A DNA stretch of 64,000 nt from an uncultured Acetobacterium sp. Lineage in GTDB: Bacteria > Bacillota > Clostridia > Eubacteriales > Eubacteriaceae. Below the pieces are notes generated by a model that ran no database searches, had not been told where the DNA came from, and saw nothing but the letters and a program-made list of their open reading frames with translations. A program made the translations under genes and the position numbers. Shown one piece after another: positions 51,758 through 59,641 of the stretch. The stretch covers positions 3,932,736-3,996,735 of the forward strand of contig NZ_OY760905.1 of NCBI RefSeq assembly GCF_963664135.1. Reading direction: 5' to 3'. The first letter of the stretch is position 1, and the number at the start of each line of letters is the position of its first letter.

Positions 51758-53047
51758 ATGAATATAACGTTGAAAGAACTGATTACGTCCTTTACTAAAT
51801 CCATTGATCTATATAATTATCTGCTTAAGAATCATCATCGACGAACGGCCATTGCCGCCTATCATATTGGCGTTCAGATGGGGTTATCAGCGGAACGCTT
51901 AAGCGATTTGACTATTGCAGCGTCCTTGCACGATATTGGAGCCCTAACCATTAGTGAAAGAGATAGTCTGATTCAGATGGATGTGGAGAATCCTTTTCCC
52001 CATAGCAGTTTAGGCAGTTATATGCTGTCATCATTCTCACCCTTTCAAAAAATTTCCCGCATCATTTTTTATCATCATTGGCATTATGATCTGGATAATA
52101 CCTATATTCCAGAACTGGGCCCGGTGCCACTAGAAGCCTATATTCTGCACGTGGCTGATCGGACCGATATACTGGTGCAGCCGGATTGTTCAATTTTGGC
52201 ACAAAAACAAACGATCATCAAAAAAATGCAATCCTATTGTGGCACTGTTTTTCATCCCGCGGTGATTGATGCTTATCTGGCTCAGGCACAGAAGGATTCC
52301 TTCTGGTTAGATATTGACAACTGGGAAATGGAAACAATTCTCAAACTGGGTATTTGTAAGCGCTATGAAATTGACTTGACCATGGATTTGTTAGAGGAAT
52401 TTGCCCTGACCCTTTCCAAAATTATTGATTCCAGAAGTAAATTTGCCATTTCTCACTCGTTTGGCGTGAGTCAGGTGGCCTACGCAATTGCTGAAAGAAT
52501 GGATTATTCTCAAGAAGACTGCCGCAAAATCAGAGTTGCCGGCTTGTTGCATGATATGGGTAAAATTGCTGTTGCAACTGAAATTATTGAAAAAAAAGAG
52601 AAACTATCAGAAATAGAACGGGCCGATATCAGAACCCATGCGTATTTTACTTATTTGATTCTGGGCCACATTTCAGGTTTAGAAGGGATTGTCGAATGGG
52701 CGTCTGGCCATCATGAAAATCACGATGGATCAGGCTATCCCATGAATCTGGTAAACGCCGGAATCTCTCAGGAGATGGATATCGTATCCTATGCGGATAT
52801 TTTTACCGCGCTTTCTGAGGATCGGCCATACCGTCAAGGCATGACTACGGACCAGATTATTCAAATTCTACAGGACGAATTTTTAACGAAACATGGGGAG
52901 TCAGTGTTTCAAGTTATTCTGAATAATCTGGATGAGATTGAAAAGATCTGCAAAGCATCAGTTCAAGATGGTATTGCGCGTTTCCATTGTTATCAAAAAT
53001 TAGCCGTAGCACAAGAACAATCCATAAAAGGTAGGGTAAATCGATGA
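51758..53047 (+). CDS. HD-GYP domain phosphodiesterase (tandem HD domains)
   Basis: A 429-residue protein. ATG at 51758 has a GGGGGG site 7 bases upstream; an ATG at 51725 has none. An N-terminal HD domain (HHRRTAIAAYHIG, LHDIGAL, HHWHYD) is followed by a second that carries the HD-GYP signature: AGLLHDMGK near 262, then GHHENHDGSGYP near 320 and the VSYADIFTALSEDRPYR segment. HD-GYP proteins hydrolyse cyclic di-GMP. The first half lacks GYP and is probably regulatory. It overlaps the nitroreductase gene by 4 bases (ATGA). Confidence 0.88.
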   Translation: MNITLKELITSFTKSIDLYNYLLKNHHRRTAIAAYHIGVQMGLSAERLSDLTIAASLHDIGALTISERDSLIQMDVENPFPHSSLGSYMLSSFSPFQKISRIIFYHHWHYDLDNTYIPELGPVPLEAYILHVADRTDILVQPDCSILAQKQTIIKKMQSYCGTVFHPAVIDAYLAQAQKDSFWLDIDNWEMETILKLGICKRYEIDLTMDLLEEFALTLSKIIDSRSKFAISHSFGVSQVAYAIAERMDYSQEDCRKIRVAGLLHDMGKIAVATEIIEKKEKLSEIERADIRTHAYFTYLILGHISGLEGIVEWASGHHENHDGSGYPMNLVNAGISQEMDIVSYADIFTALSEDRPYRQGMTTDQIIQILQDEFLTKHGESVFQVILNNLDEIEKICKASVQDGIARFHCYQKLAVAQEQSIKGRVNR

Positions 53048-53799
53048 AAAATGAAAATAAAAGAAGCTTAAAGTATTTCTTAAAAGACGATATCCGTCAG
53101 GAAACCGATTTTCGCAGCACCGATCAGAACATCGGGGTGCCGGCACCGCCGATTGAAAAACCAACGCCAGCAGACGCCAAGAAAATCCCCTTAACTGAAC
53201 CAGCAGTCTTGGGAATGGGGGAAATATCATTAAAAACAGCCATTTCGCACCGCGAATCGCGGCGGAAATTTACGAGCCAAGCTCTGACAATTAAAGAATT
53301 GTCGTTCCTGCTCTGGTCCACCCAGGGAGTTCGGAAATGGCGTCAGAAAAATGCCCTGAGAACCGTACCCTCGGCGGGAAACCGACATGCCCTGGAAACC
53401 TATCTGGTGGTTTTTAATGTTGAAGGGTTGGAACCGGGGATCTATCGTTATCTGCCATCCCAGCATCACTTAGTACTGGAATCAACACCTGATCATCTCA
53501 AAGAAAAGCTGACTGAGGCGGCCCTTAATCAACAATTTGCTGGTTCCGGTGCGGTCACCTTTATCTGGACAACCATTCCCTATCGGATGGAATGGCGTTA
53601 TGCTGAAGCATCCTACAAGGTCATTGCATTGGATGCTGGACATGTCTGTCAGAACCTTTATCTCGCCTGCGAAGCCATCGGGGCGGGAACCTGTGCCATT
53701 GCCGCCTATAATCAGCAAAGTGCTGATCGTTTATTAGCGGTTGATGGGGAAGATGAATTTGTCATTTATATGGCGCCGGTGGGCAAAATCAAAGAATGA
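53044..53799 (+). CDS. SagB/ThcOx-type nitroreductase-family protein
   Basis: A 251-residue FMN oxidoreductase fold. SHRESRRKFTSQALTIKELS and LLWSTQGVRK near 90, TVPSAGNRHALETYLV near 112, YAEASYKVIALDAGHVCQNLYLACEAIG near 190 match SagB-like nitroreductases. Most SagB-family members oxidise azoline rings in peptide natural products, but stand-alone forms of unknown role are common in Clostridia, and no cyclodehydratase or precursor peptide is next to it. Coupled to the HD-GYP gene by a 4-base overlap. Confidence 0.85.
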   Translation: MKNENKRSLKYFLKDDIRQETDFRSTDQNIGVPAPPIEKPTPADAKKIPLTEPAVLGMGEISLKTAISHRESRRKFTSQALTIKELSFLLWSTQGVRKWRQKNALRTVPSAGNRHALETYLVVFNVEGLEPGIYRYLPSQHHLVLESTPDHLKEKLTEAALNQQFAGSGAVTFIWTTIPYRMEWRYAEASYKVIALDAGHVCQNLYLACEAIGAGTCAIAAYNQQSADRLLAVDGEDEFVIYMAPVGKIKE

Positions 53800-53978
53800 G
53801 TGATAGGGCCAAAAAATACGGCGATGTTGCCCTGGCAAAAGTCAAAGAATTTTCAGCAAAAAATTCTGCGGATTCAAATCCGGCAGCCTCTTGTCACTGA
53901 TAGGGTCGGGAGAACTTAGTTTGGCAACCGGCAATTATTGAAGTTGCTGAAGTTCTGTTTCCTGATATAAAATGTAAA

Positions 53979-54014
53979 AAAGGGGCGGCCTTATCGAAAA
54001 GGCCGCCCCTTTAA
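53979..54014. terminator. Bidirectional intrinsic terminator between the nitroreductase and surface-protein genes
   Basis: Arms AAAGGGGCGGCCTT (53979-53992) and AAGGCCGCCCCTTT (53999-54012), loop ATCGAA. A-rich flanks on the left and TTT on the right; it lies at the convergence of two genes. The 180-base stretch 53800-53978 before it holds no gene. Confidence 0.85.
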
Positions 54015-54030
54015 GCGGTTGAGGCATCAC

Positions 54031-55977
54031 TTATTTTTTATTTGGCTGGAATTTCCAATTGACAAATGTCAGATTCGCGGTTTGTCCGCTACCAACGGTA
54101 ATCGTTGCGCCGTTGGCGGCAATAGCATCGTTGTCGCCAGTGATACTCTTTAATACGTATTTGGAATCAATCAATTGCATAATCGTATAAGTACCCGGGG
54201 CTAAGTGATCATAGGTGGCTGATAAGGTTTGTGAAATAAATTGGTTCGTTGATCCATCCAATTGTATCGTGAATAGATGGGGATCAATGACGTTCATCCC
54301 CTTCCAGTTTTTAACATCTGTTGAAACAACAATGGTTGCCCATTTTTCAACGGTGACGGTGCGGGTCACTTCAATGGCCGGATTTCCGGCTGCGTCGGTG
54401 TAATTATAGGTAATCACATAGTTGCCTGGAATCAGCGTATTGACGGTTTGACCGCCGACGGCGGCAGAACCAGTGCCATCAACAACATCGTTCCAGATTG
54501 CTCCAGGCTCGGTATAGGTGCTGGCATAGTGGATTGAATAAGGATTGTTGCCGGTCAGCGTAATAACGGGTGCCGTCGTATCGACGACGGTGACGTTGAA
54601 GGTGATTGGGACAGCAGCATTTCCTGCCAAATCCACCGCGTTACAGGTTACCTGGGTGGTCCCCAGCGTAAACTGCGATCCGGATGCGGGGGTGGTTGTG
54701 ACAGTTACAGATGGGTCAAAATTATCCGTCGCAGTTGGCGTGAAACTGACGATGGCTCCGTTGGCACTGGTGGCTTCGACGATCATGTCACTTTGAGCGG
54801 CAATGACCGGCGGGATGGTGTCAAGAATGTTGACGGTACGGGTAACCTGTAGGGCCGGGTTTCCGGCAGTATCGGTATAATCGTAAGTGACAAGATAGGT
54901 GCCGGGGATGCTGGTATTAACAACATCACCGCCAACGATGGCAGCGCCGTTGCCATCGACAGCATCCGTCCAGGTTGCGCCTTCTTCAGTATAGGTGAGA
55001 TTCTGGTTGAGGTTCACTGCATCATTGCCGGTCAGGTTAATCACTGGTGCGGTTGTATCCTGCACAATGACATCAAATGTCACCGGGATTGCCGGGTTCC
55101 CCGCCAGATCCGTGGCATTGCAAGTTACTGTGGTTGTCCCAATGGGGAACTGCGAGCCAGATGCAGGGGATGTGACAACAGTTACAGATGGGTCAACATT
55201 ATCGGTTGCTGTTGGTGCAAAATTGACAATTGCCCCGTTGGCACTGGTCGCTTCGACGAACATGTTACTCTGTGCAGCTATAACTGGCGGGCTGGTGTCT
55301 GTGGAGGGCAGTGTATAGTAAACCGTCATACTCATATAATCGACCCAAGGATAGGCCGTAACATATGGGTAACCTGCAACTAAGTATGCTTTTTTAGGCA
55401 ATATTGCAAAGCCGAAATTTCCATTGTTTACATCTGCTGGTGTCAATGAAAGACCCCATAAACTGGTAGGACCTCCGAAGGTTTTTACCTCCTCATTCGA
55501 TGGCCAGTAATAAGGTATTGCATCAGCCACAATATTTGAAGTGGTAACAATTGTCCCATTAATCATGAGACAAGCCATAAAATCGTACATCCCTAGTGTG
55601 GTTCCCGGAACATTCTCCGTGATAACTTGTTTCCTTTCAACATTTGCTTGAATACCAGTTATCGTTGCGTTCGCGGGAATGGTAAAGCCATAATTACCTG
55701 CTTTAAGCCACTCAGTGTATTCTTGAGCGTTTGTTACGGCAGCTGTTGTATAAACATTATCAGAAGTCATGGCATATGGTTTATTCACCCAAACACCACG
55801 GAAGGTTACATAATTTTGACTGCTGACAAAACCCGGGCTACGTGGACCAGAACTGTCAGCGAAAACATCAAATGCAGACAATGAAAAGATCATTAAAAGC
55901 GACAGCATCATAACTAAAGTCTTTAATCCAACTTTTTTATGATTTGATTGTCGTTTAGACATTAATTTATCAGTCAT
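54031..55977 (-). CDS. Secreted surface protein with two HYR/Ig-like repeat pairs
   Basis: A 648-residue exported protein. ATG at 55977 is chosen because AAGGAGG lies 7 bases upstream; a longer frame to 56034 has none. A signal peptide (KTLVMMLSLLMIFSLSAFDVFA) precedes a beta-rich domain of about 190 residues, then two 159-residue repeats, each an HYR module (PPVIAAQS start, CNATDLAGNPA) plus a DUF5011-like Ig module (DTTAPVI, TYTEEGATWTD, YDYTDTAGNPA). A final domain resembles a SpaA/Cna-B fold. No LPxTG sorting signal is seen at the end (FQPNKK). An adhesin or extracellular matrix protein is likely. A long leader with tandem RNA elements precedes it. Confidence 0.88.
   Translation of the reverse strand: MTDKLMSKRQSNHKKVGLKTLVMMLSLLMIFSLSAFDVFADSSGPRSPGFVSSQNYVTFRGVWVNKPYAMTSDNVYTTAAVTNAQEYTEWLKAGNYGFTIPANATITGIQANVERKQVITENVPGTTLGMYDFMACLMINGTIVTTSNIVADAIPYYWPSNEEVKTFGGPTSLWGLSLTPADVNNGNFGFAILPKKAYLVAGYPYVTAYPWVDYMSMTVYYTLPSTDTSPPVIAAQSNMFVEATSANGAIVNFAPTATDNVDPSVTVVTSPASGSQFPIGTTTVTCNATDLAGNPAIPVTFDVIVQDTTAPVINLTGNDAVNLNQNLTYTEEGATWTDAVDGNGAAIVGGDVVNTSIPGTYLVTYDYTDTAGNPALQVTRTVNILDTIPPVIAAQSDMIVEATSANGAIVSFTPTATDNFDPSVTVTTTPASGSQFTLGTTQVTCNAVDLAGNAAVPITFNVTVVDTTAPVITLTGNNPYSIHYASTYTEPGAIWNDVVDGTGSAAVGGQTVNTLIPGNYVITYNYTDAAGNPAIEVTRTVTVEKWATIVVSTDVKNWKGMNVIDPHLFTIQLDGSTNQFISQTLSATYDHLAPGTYTIMQLIDSKYVLKSITGDNDAIAANGATITVGSGQTANLTFVNWKFQPNKK
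54337..54813 (-). repeat. HYR/Ig repeat, C-terminal copy
   Basis: Second of two 159-codon repeats in the surface-protein gene, beginning PPVIAAQSDM. It is about three-quarters identical to the copy at 54814-55290 at protein level by eye. Confidence 0.85.
54814..55290 (-). repeat. HYR/Ig repeat, N-terminal copy
   Basis: First of two 159-codon repeats, beginning PPVIAAQSNM. The two copies are directly adjacent, pointing to an internal duplication of the module pair. Confidence 0.85.
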
Positions 55978-56153
55978 TTCATTTTCCTCCTTAGTATTAC
56001 TGACTTTTATGTCTGTAATTTTTGTTAAGATCACTCATTCGTCTTTAATTCCTGTTAAATCGAGCAAAACAAAGGCTATCTGTACCAAATGGATTATTTA
56101 CCACCTCCTATTCATATGAATTCAATAATTAAAAACCAGGGTCTACTTATCTT

Positions 56154-56246
56154 GAAACAAAAAAACCGGCCATGGCCGGTTACGCTATTCACTCGTGCCT
56201 GACTAAAGCGTCCAGATAAGGTCAGGCAGTCTTCACTTCCATGAAT
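56154..56246 (-). ncRNA. Structured leader RNA unit 1 with intrinsic terminator (riboswitch-like)
   Basis: Read on the minus strand: ATTCA, then TGGAAGTGAAGAC, hairpin TGCCTGAC/GTCAGGCA with a 17-base loop, TGAAT closing the outer stem, AGCGT able to pair with ACGCT in the hairpin loop (pseudoknot), then the terminator AACCGGCCATGGCCGGTT and T7. It is the second of two tandem copies (period 127 bases) in the leader of the surface-protein gene. I do not recognise the class; it lacks the GCAAA and GACGCAAAGCC blocks of c-di-GMP-I riboswitches. Confidence 0.7.
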
Positions 56247-56280
56247 TTCTATTTAATTGTTGCGGCGCAACTTTGCTGTT

Positions 56281-56375
56281 GAAACAAAAAAACCGGCCAT
56301 CTGGCCGGTTACGCTATTCACTCATGTCTGACTAAAGCGTCCAAATAAGGTCAGACAGTCTTCGCTTCCATGAAT
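56281..56375 (-). ncRNA. Structured leader RNA unit 2 with intrinsic terminator (riboswitch-like)
   Basis: First transcribed copy. It differs from unit 1 at a handful of positions. In the main hairpin it has TGTCTGAC/GTCAGACA where unit 1 has TGCCTGAC/GTCAGGCA, a compensatory C-G to T-A change that supports a selected RNA structure. The terminator stem CCGGCCA/TGGCCGG gains two loop bases. The loop ACGCT and 3' AGCGT are identical in both copies. Confidence 0.72.
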
Positions 56376-56413
56376 TATTATTTTCTATTTACATAGCAAT
56401 TCTTCTTTTAATA

Positions 56414-56442
56414 ATCATATCACTATCTCTGGCAAATAGCAA
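56414..56442 (-). promoter_or_regulatory. Promoter of the surface-protein leader
   Basis: On the minus strand TTGCTA (56442-56437), a 17-base spacer and TATGAT (56419-56414). Transcription would begin near 56407, about 30 bases before RNA unit 2 and about 430 bases before the ATG. The remaining leader, 55978-56153, holds no gene. Confidence 0.65.
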
Positions 56443-56519
56443 CTAAAAGTGTATTTATTCTCAATGCCATTGCTATTTCTATAAACAGAGATTGCCAACG
56501 GGTTTGTGGCCAGTAACCA

Positions 56520-56542
56520 GCGGTATTAAAATAAAATACCGC
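56520..56542 (-). terminator. Hairpin after the EutL-type gene
   Basis: GCGGTATT and AATACCGC flank an A/T-rich loop right after the stop codon. There is no T-run on the minus strand, so it may act as a 3' stabiliser rather than a terminator. Confidence 0.4.
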
Positions 56543-56545
56543 ACT

Positions 56546-57190
56546 TTATATATCAACTTGTTTTTTGACAGATTTGATTACGGCCTGGGCAAAGGTCCGG
56601 CAGGCGGCATCGCAGTCTGAGGAGGTGCCAGTAAAAATGGCCCCGCTGCGGTTTGTCGTTGTTGGGGTGTCCCAAAATTCGACCACTGTTACCTCGGTGG
56701 TTCTGAGAACCTCATCCACACCGATAATTCCTTCCAGAGGAGGTGCGGCTACATAGGCAATGGCGGTTCCTTTGGGCAGATTTAGCCGGTTAGAAAAATA
56801 ACTGCCGATACTGGCAATGGTCTGGGCAAAATAGGTAATGCTGCCATCTTCATTGGCACTGTATAAGCCAGACTTGCGGCTGATAAAATCAACGATATAA
56901 TTCAGCCCGGCTTTCACATCGTCAATCGAAGTGCCGGAGATAACCCCTAGCATCTGGCCACCGTTTTCGCAGCCAACCCCACCATAGCTTGAGCGGGCAT
57001 AAGCTGCCGTGATATTGGCTTCTTTGGTGGCCTCATCAATGGCTACATAGCCGGCCTCGTCGGTTTCGGTGGTAAAAATACCGATATCCGAATGGTTTTC
57101 GGGAAGCTCAAATTTTTTGATCATGATCTCTTCCACCGCGGTTAACAATTTTGCAGAGATTACTTTAGCTTTAAGTGAATCACCGGTCAT
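56546..57190 (-). CDS. eutL: EutL-type bacterial microcompartment shell protein
   Basis: A 214-residue tandem-BMC (trimeric) shell protein; E. coli EutL has 219. ATG at 57190 follows CAGGAGG by 7 bases; a longer frame to 57256 is not supported. EutL features are VAIDEATKEANITAAYARSSYGG near 70, IASIGSYFSNRLNLPKGTAIAYVAAPPLEGIIGVDEVL near 145, and the C-terminal TGTSSDCDAACRTFAQAV. EutL forms a gated pore in ethanolamine microcompartments. No eut genes are visible around it: neighbours are a small acidic protein and a surface protein, so it is an orphan here. Confidence 0.9.
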   Translation of the reverse strand: MTGDSLKAKVISAKLLTAVEEIMIKKFELPENHSDIGIFTTETDEAGYVAIDEATKEANITAAYARSSYGGVGCENGGQMLGVISGTSIDDVKAGLNYIVDFISRKSGLYSANEDGSITYFAQTIASIGSYFSNRLNLPKGTAIAYVAAPPLEGIIGVDEVLRTTEVTVVEFWDTPTTTNRSGAIFTGTSSDCDAACRTFAQAVIKSVKKQVDI

Positions 57191-57369
57191 TTTGTTCCTC
57201 CTGGTATTTAATATTTTGGTTCTTGAAGTAGTAATACCCAAATTTGGGAAACCCAAGCATTGGGGGGGTTTATCGAACTGAATATTTAATAAAGGCGTAA
57301 AAACAAATCCAATCGATCGATGAAAATAACTTTTTTATACCGCCAATCAGATTTAATGACAGAAGTATC

Positions 57370-57591
57370 TTAATCTGCTGGCGTTTCTTTTTCTTTTTTA
57401 TAGTTGACGCGTAACTCATCACCGATAATATCCCAATTCCAGGCTTCGTCCAGACTTTCATTTTCGACATCTTGCAAAAATTTTTGTTTTTGGGCTTCAG
57501 TAACATTTAAAGTGATGCTTAAGCTATCAGAATCTGTTTGGCCATCTTCAGTTTTCTTTTTTTTGATTTCTTTCTTTATTCGTTCCAACAT
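57370..57591 (-). CDS. Small charged protein of unknown function
   Basis: A 73-residue protein with a basic N-terminus (LERIKKEIKKKKTEDG) and an acidic, Glu/Asp-rich middle with WNWDIIGDELRVNY near 50. A strong AAGGAGG is 8 bases upstream of ATG 57591, so I regard it as real. No family is recognised. It lies 179 bases upstream of the EutL-type gene on the same strand and may share its transcript. Confidence 0.7.
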   Translation of the reverse strand: MLERIKKEIKKKKTEDGQTDSDSLSITLNVTEAQKQKFLQDVENESLDEAWNWDIIGDELRVNYKKEKETPAD

Positions 57592-57734
57592 TGTTAAATC
57601 CTCCTTAAAACACGTTTTAGAATAGTCTTCTAATTTTATAATACCCTTGCAAGGAAGCTGTGAAACAATCTTAAAAAAATTTATTATTAGCGATGTGGAA
57701 ATGAATTTAGATAGTCTTAAAAAGACTATGCTAA

Positions 57735-57740
57735 TATAAT
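57735..57740 (+). promoter_or_regulatory. -10 box before the Amidase_6 gene
   Basis: TATAAT at 57735-57740 lies just after an inverted repeat AGTCTT-AAA-AAGACT (about 57712-57726) that covers the -35 position, a possible operator. Confidence 0.5.
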
Positions 57741-57768
57741 ACTCAAGAACATAGAAAAGGTAGAATTA

Positions 57769-59049
57769 TTGAAAATTATAAAAAGCAAAAGAACCAAAAA
57801 AGAAAACATAACGATCAGCATCAGCATCATCGTCTTGATTGTCCTGGCATTCGGCGTAGTGACGAAAGCCATTTATTTAAATGCGGATAAATCCACAGCA
57901 GTCAACGGCACCATAAATATCCAACGCGATGGTGAGGCGATTAATCCGGAAATCGCTGCCCCGATTAATGACTATTTTAATAAAACCTTTGAAGCCATTG
58001 CTAATTTACAGACCGTCGATATGTCCGAGCTTTTTTATGATCCAGCCAGCGAAAATGCGATATTGAATCAAAATGCCCTGGATTATCTGATCAAACTCCG
58101 GCTTCAACAAAGCAATGATTTAAAACTGACCAATTATCAGTGCCAATTAAATGTCTCGGTAATAAATGAAGTTGATGAAGCAGTTGAAGTTGAACTGCTT
58201 GAAAACTATACTGTCAATTTTGCCTTTATCCCGGATGTCGATTCCGTAACCAGTGGTATCAGGCATCATTTCTGGTTAATCAAAACAGGTAACACGTATA
58301 AGATCGCCGAGCATCTTCAGGATGAAGACAGCTTTAACCTGGTGAAAGATGCCATCAGCGCTCAGCCGAGCGAACCAGCTGTCGTGATTGAGGATCTTCT
58401 TAGTAAGTCCACCGCGGCGGTGGCAGACTTAGCGACAGCCAAACAGGTATTTAATAGTGGCGAACAGCCAGCCAGACAAGCATTTACCGGTAACCCTTAT
58501 CAGCCAGAGACCGCCGTAAACTACGCCAAGGCCTGGGTTGATCCCGAAAAAACGTTGCGAAATACGGCACAGTTTGGTATCTACGATGATGTTGGCGGAA
58601 ACTGCAACAATTTCATCTCTCAATGTCTCAATGCCGGCGGCATTCCTATGGATATTTTCGGCGACGAGTTTACTCAGTGGAAGTGGTACAGTGATGAGTT
58701 AAATCTTGACGAAACCGAATCCGGGCGCAGTCCTGCCTGGGCCGGGGTGAATGAATTTTATCTTTATGCTCGGGAGAACAGCGGTTACGGCTTGAGTGCC
58801 GTGGTTGATGATAATGTCTATAGCGGAGCGGTGGGGGATATCCTGCAATTTGGCTATGATAACCAGTGGCTCCATTCGGTAATCATTACCCAGGTGGTCA
58901 AAGATAAAGACGGTAAGGTCGTCGATTATCTGATCCACTCAAATACCACCGACCGGATCAGTTACCCGGCCAGTGCATATGGTTATCCCCAGCAGCGCCT
59001 AATTAAAATCCTGGGCTGGAACGATCAGGAATTACCGCCATCCGAATAA
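57769..59049 (+). CDS. Membrane-anchored putative amidase (Amidase_6 domain)
   Basis: A 426-residue protein with a TTG start 8 bases after AAAGG. A basic N-terminus and one helix (ISISIIVLIVLAFGVVTKAIY) anchor it outside the membrane. A linker domain of about 200 residues follows, then a C-terminal Amidase_6 domain: YQPETAVNYAKAWVDPEKT near 245, GGNCNNFISQCLNAGGIPM near 280 with the probable nucleophile Cys, and the histidine segment QWLHSVIITQV near 365. Such proteins resemble NlpC/P60-type cell-wall hydrolases. Role in peptidoglycan or envelope remodelling is inferred. Confidence 0.85.
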   Translation: MKIIKSKRTKKENITISISIIVLIVLAFGVVTKAIYLNADKSTAVNGTINIQRDGEAINPEIAAPINDYFNKTFEAIANLQTVDMSELFYDPASENAILNQNALDYLIKLRLQQSNDLKLTNYQCQLNVSVINEVDEAVEVELLENYTVNFAFIPDVDSVTSGIRHHFWLIKTGNTYKIAEHLQDEDSFNLVKDAISAQPSEPAVVIEDLLSKSTAAVADLATAKQVFNSGEQPARQAFTGNPYQPETAVNYAKAWVDPEKTLRNTAQFGIYDDVGGNCNNFISQCLNAGGIPMDIFGDEFTQWKWYSDELNLDETESGRSPAWAGVNEFYLYARENSGYGLSAVVDDNVYSGAVGDILQFGYDNQWLHSVIITQVVKDKDGKVVDYLIHSNTTDRISYPASAYGYPQQRLIKILGWNDQELPPSE

Positions 59050-59063
59050 CTGAAATAATTTGC

Positions 59064-59109
59064 GATGCTCCACAAAAAGCCATTCTGTAATGGCTTTTTT
59101 GGAGCATCA
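59064..59109 (+). terminator. Long hairpin after the Amidase_6 gene
   Basis: Outer arms GATGCTCCA (59064-59072) and TGGAGCATC (59100-59108), inner AAAAAGCCAT/ATGGCTTTTTT, with the T6 run inside the outer stem. Confidence 0.75.
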
Positions 59110-59140
59110 GAAATTTCGGCCATCACAAAAAAATAGGGGA

Positions 59141-59198
59141 TTGACAATAATGCCCGGCTGGATGTATAATTGCGCCATAACGTATGAACGATTGTTCA
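59141..59198 (+). promoter_or_regulatory. Promoter and ArsR/CadC operator of the metal-resistance operon
   Basis: TTGACA (59141-59146), an 18-base spacer, TATAAT (59165-59170). A dyad TGAAC-GATT-GTTCA (59185-59198) lies just downstream of the -10, over the likely transcription start, where a CadC-type repressor would block RNA polymerase. Confidence 0.82.
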
Positions 59199-59255
59199 AA
59201 TATTCATGTGAATTAATAATTAATCTAAAATAAATAATAAAAAACGAGGTGCACT

Positions 59256-59630
59256 ATGTCTAATAAATTACCACCCATCGATCGTTGTCATTGTGACGTG
59301 ATCCACGAGGATATCGTCAATTGGGTTAAAGAAAAAATGCCCCCAGAAGAAACCCTCTATGATCTGGCAGAATTGTTCAAGGTTTTTGGCGATTCCACCA
59401 GAATTAAAATCCTCTGGGCCTTGGACGAAGCCGAGATCTGTGTCTGTGATATTGCTTATTTATTGAAGATGACCCAATCGGCCATCTCCCATCAACTGCG
59501 GATTTTAAAAAATGCCAATCTGGTCAAAAGCCGCAAAGACGGGAAAATCGTCTTCTATTCGTTAAATGATGAGCATGTCAAACAAATCTTTGAACAGGGT
59601 CTGGTTCATATTTCAGAGGAAAACAGCTAG
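59256..59630 (+). CDS. ArsR/SmtB-family metal-sensing repressor (CadC/CmtR-like)
   Basis: A 124-residue winged-helix repressor. The metal-binding helix has EICVCDIA (ELCVCDL in CadC, two Cys in alpha-3), and the N-terminal extension has DRCHCD, giving the CadC set of four Cys. The recognition helix is MTQSAISHQLRILK. GAGGTG precedes the ATG. It lies 11 bases before the CadA-type ATPase gene and behind an operator over its own promoter, so autorepression relieved by Cd, Pb or Zn is expected. Confidence 0.93.
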   Translation: MSNKLPPIDRCHCDVIHEDIVNWVKEKMPPEETLYDLAELFKVFGDSTRIKILWALDEAEICVCDIAYLLKMTQSAISHQLRILKNANLVKSRKDGKIVFYSLNDEHVKQIFEQGLVHISEENS

Positions 59631-59641
59631 GAGAAAACACC

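Noticed and set aside
53044-53799. Azole-containing peptide (TOMM) biosynthesis cluster around the SagB-type protein
   Set aside because: No cyclodehydratase, precursor peptide or maturation gene is adjacent; the partner is an HD-GYP protein.
56154-56375. CRISPR array from the two repeat units
   Set aside because: Only two units of over 90 bases with internal stems and terminators, no short repeat-spacer pattern and no cas genes.
56140-56410. c-di-GMP-I (GEMM) riboswitch in the surface-protein leader
   Set aside because: The conserved GGGCAAACC and GACGCAAAGCC blocks are not present on either strand; only the context is reminiscent.
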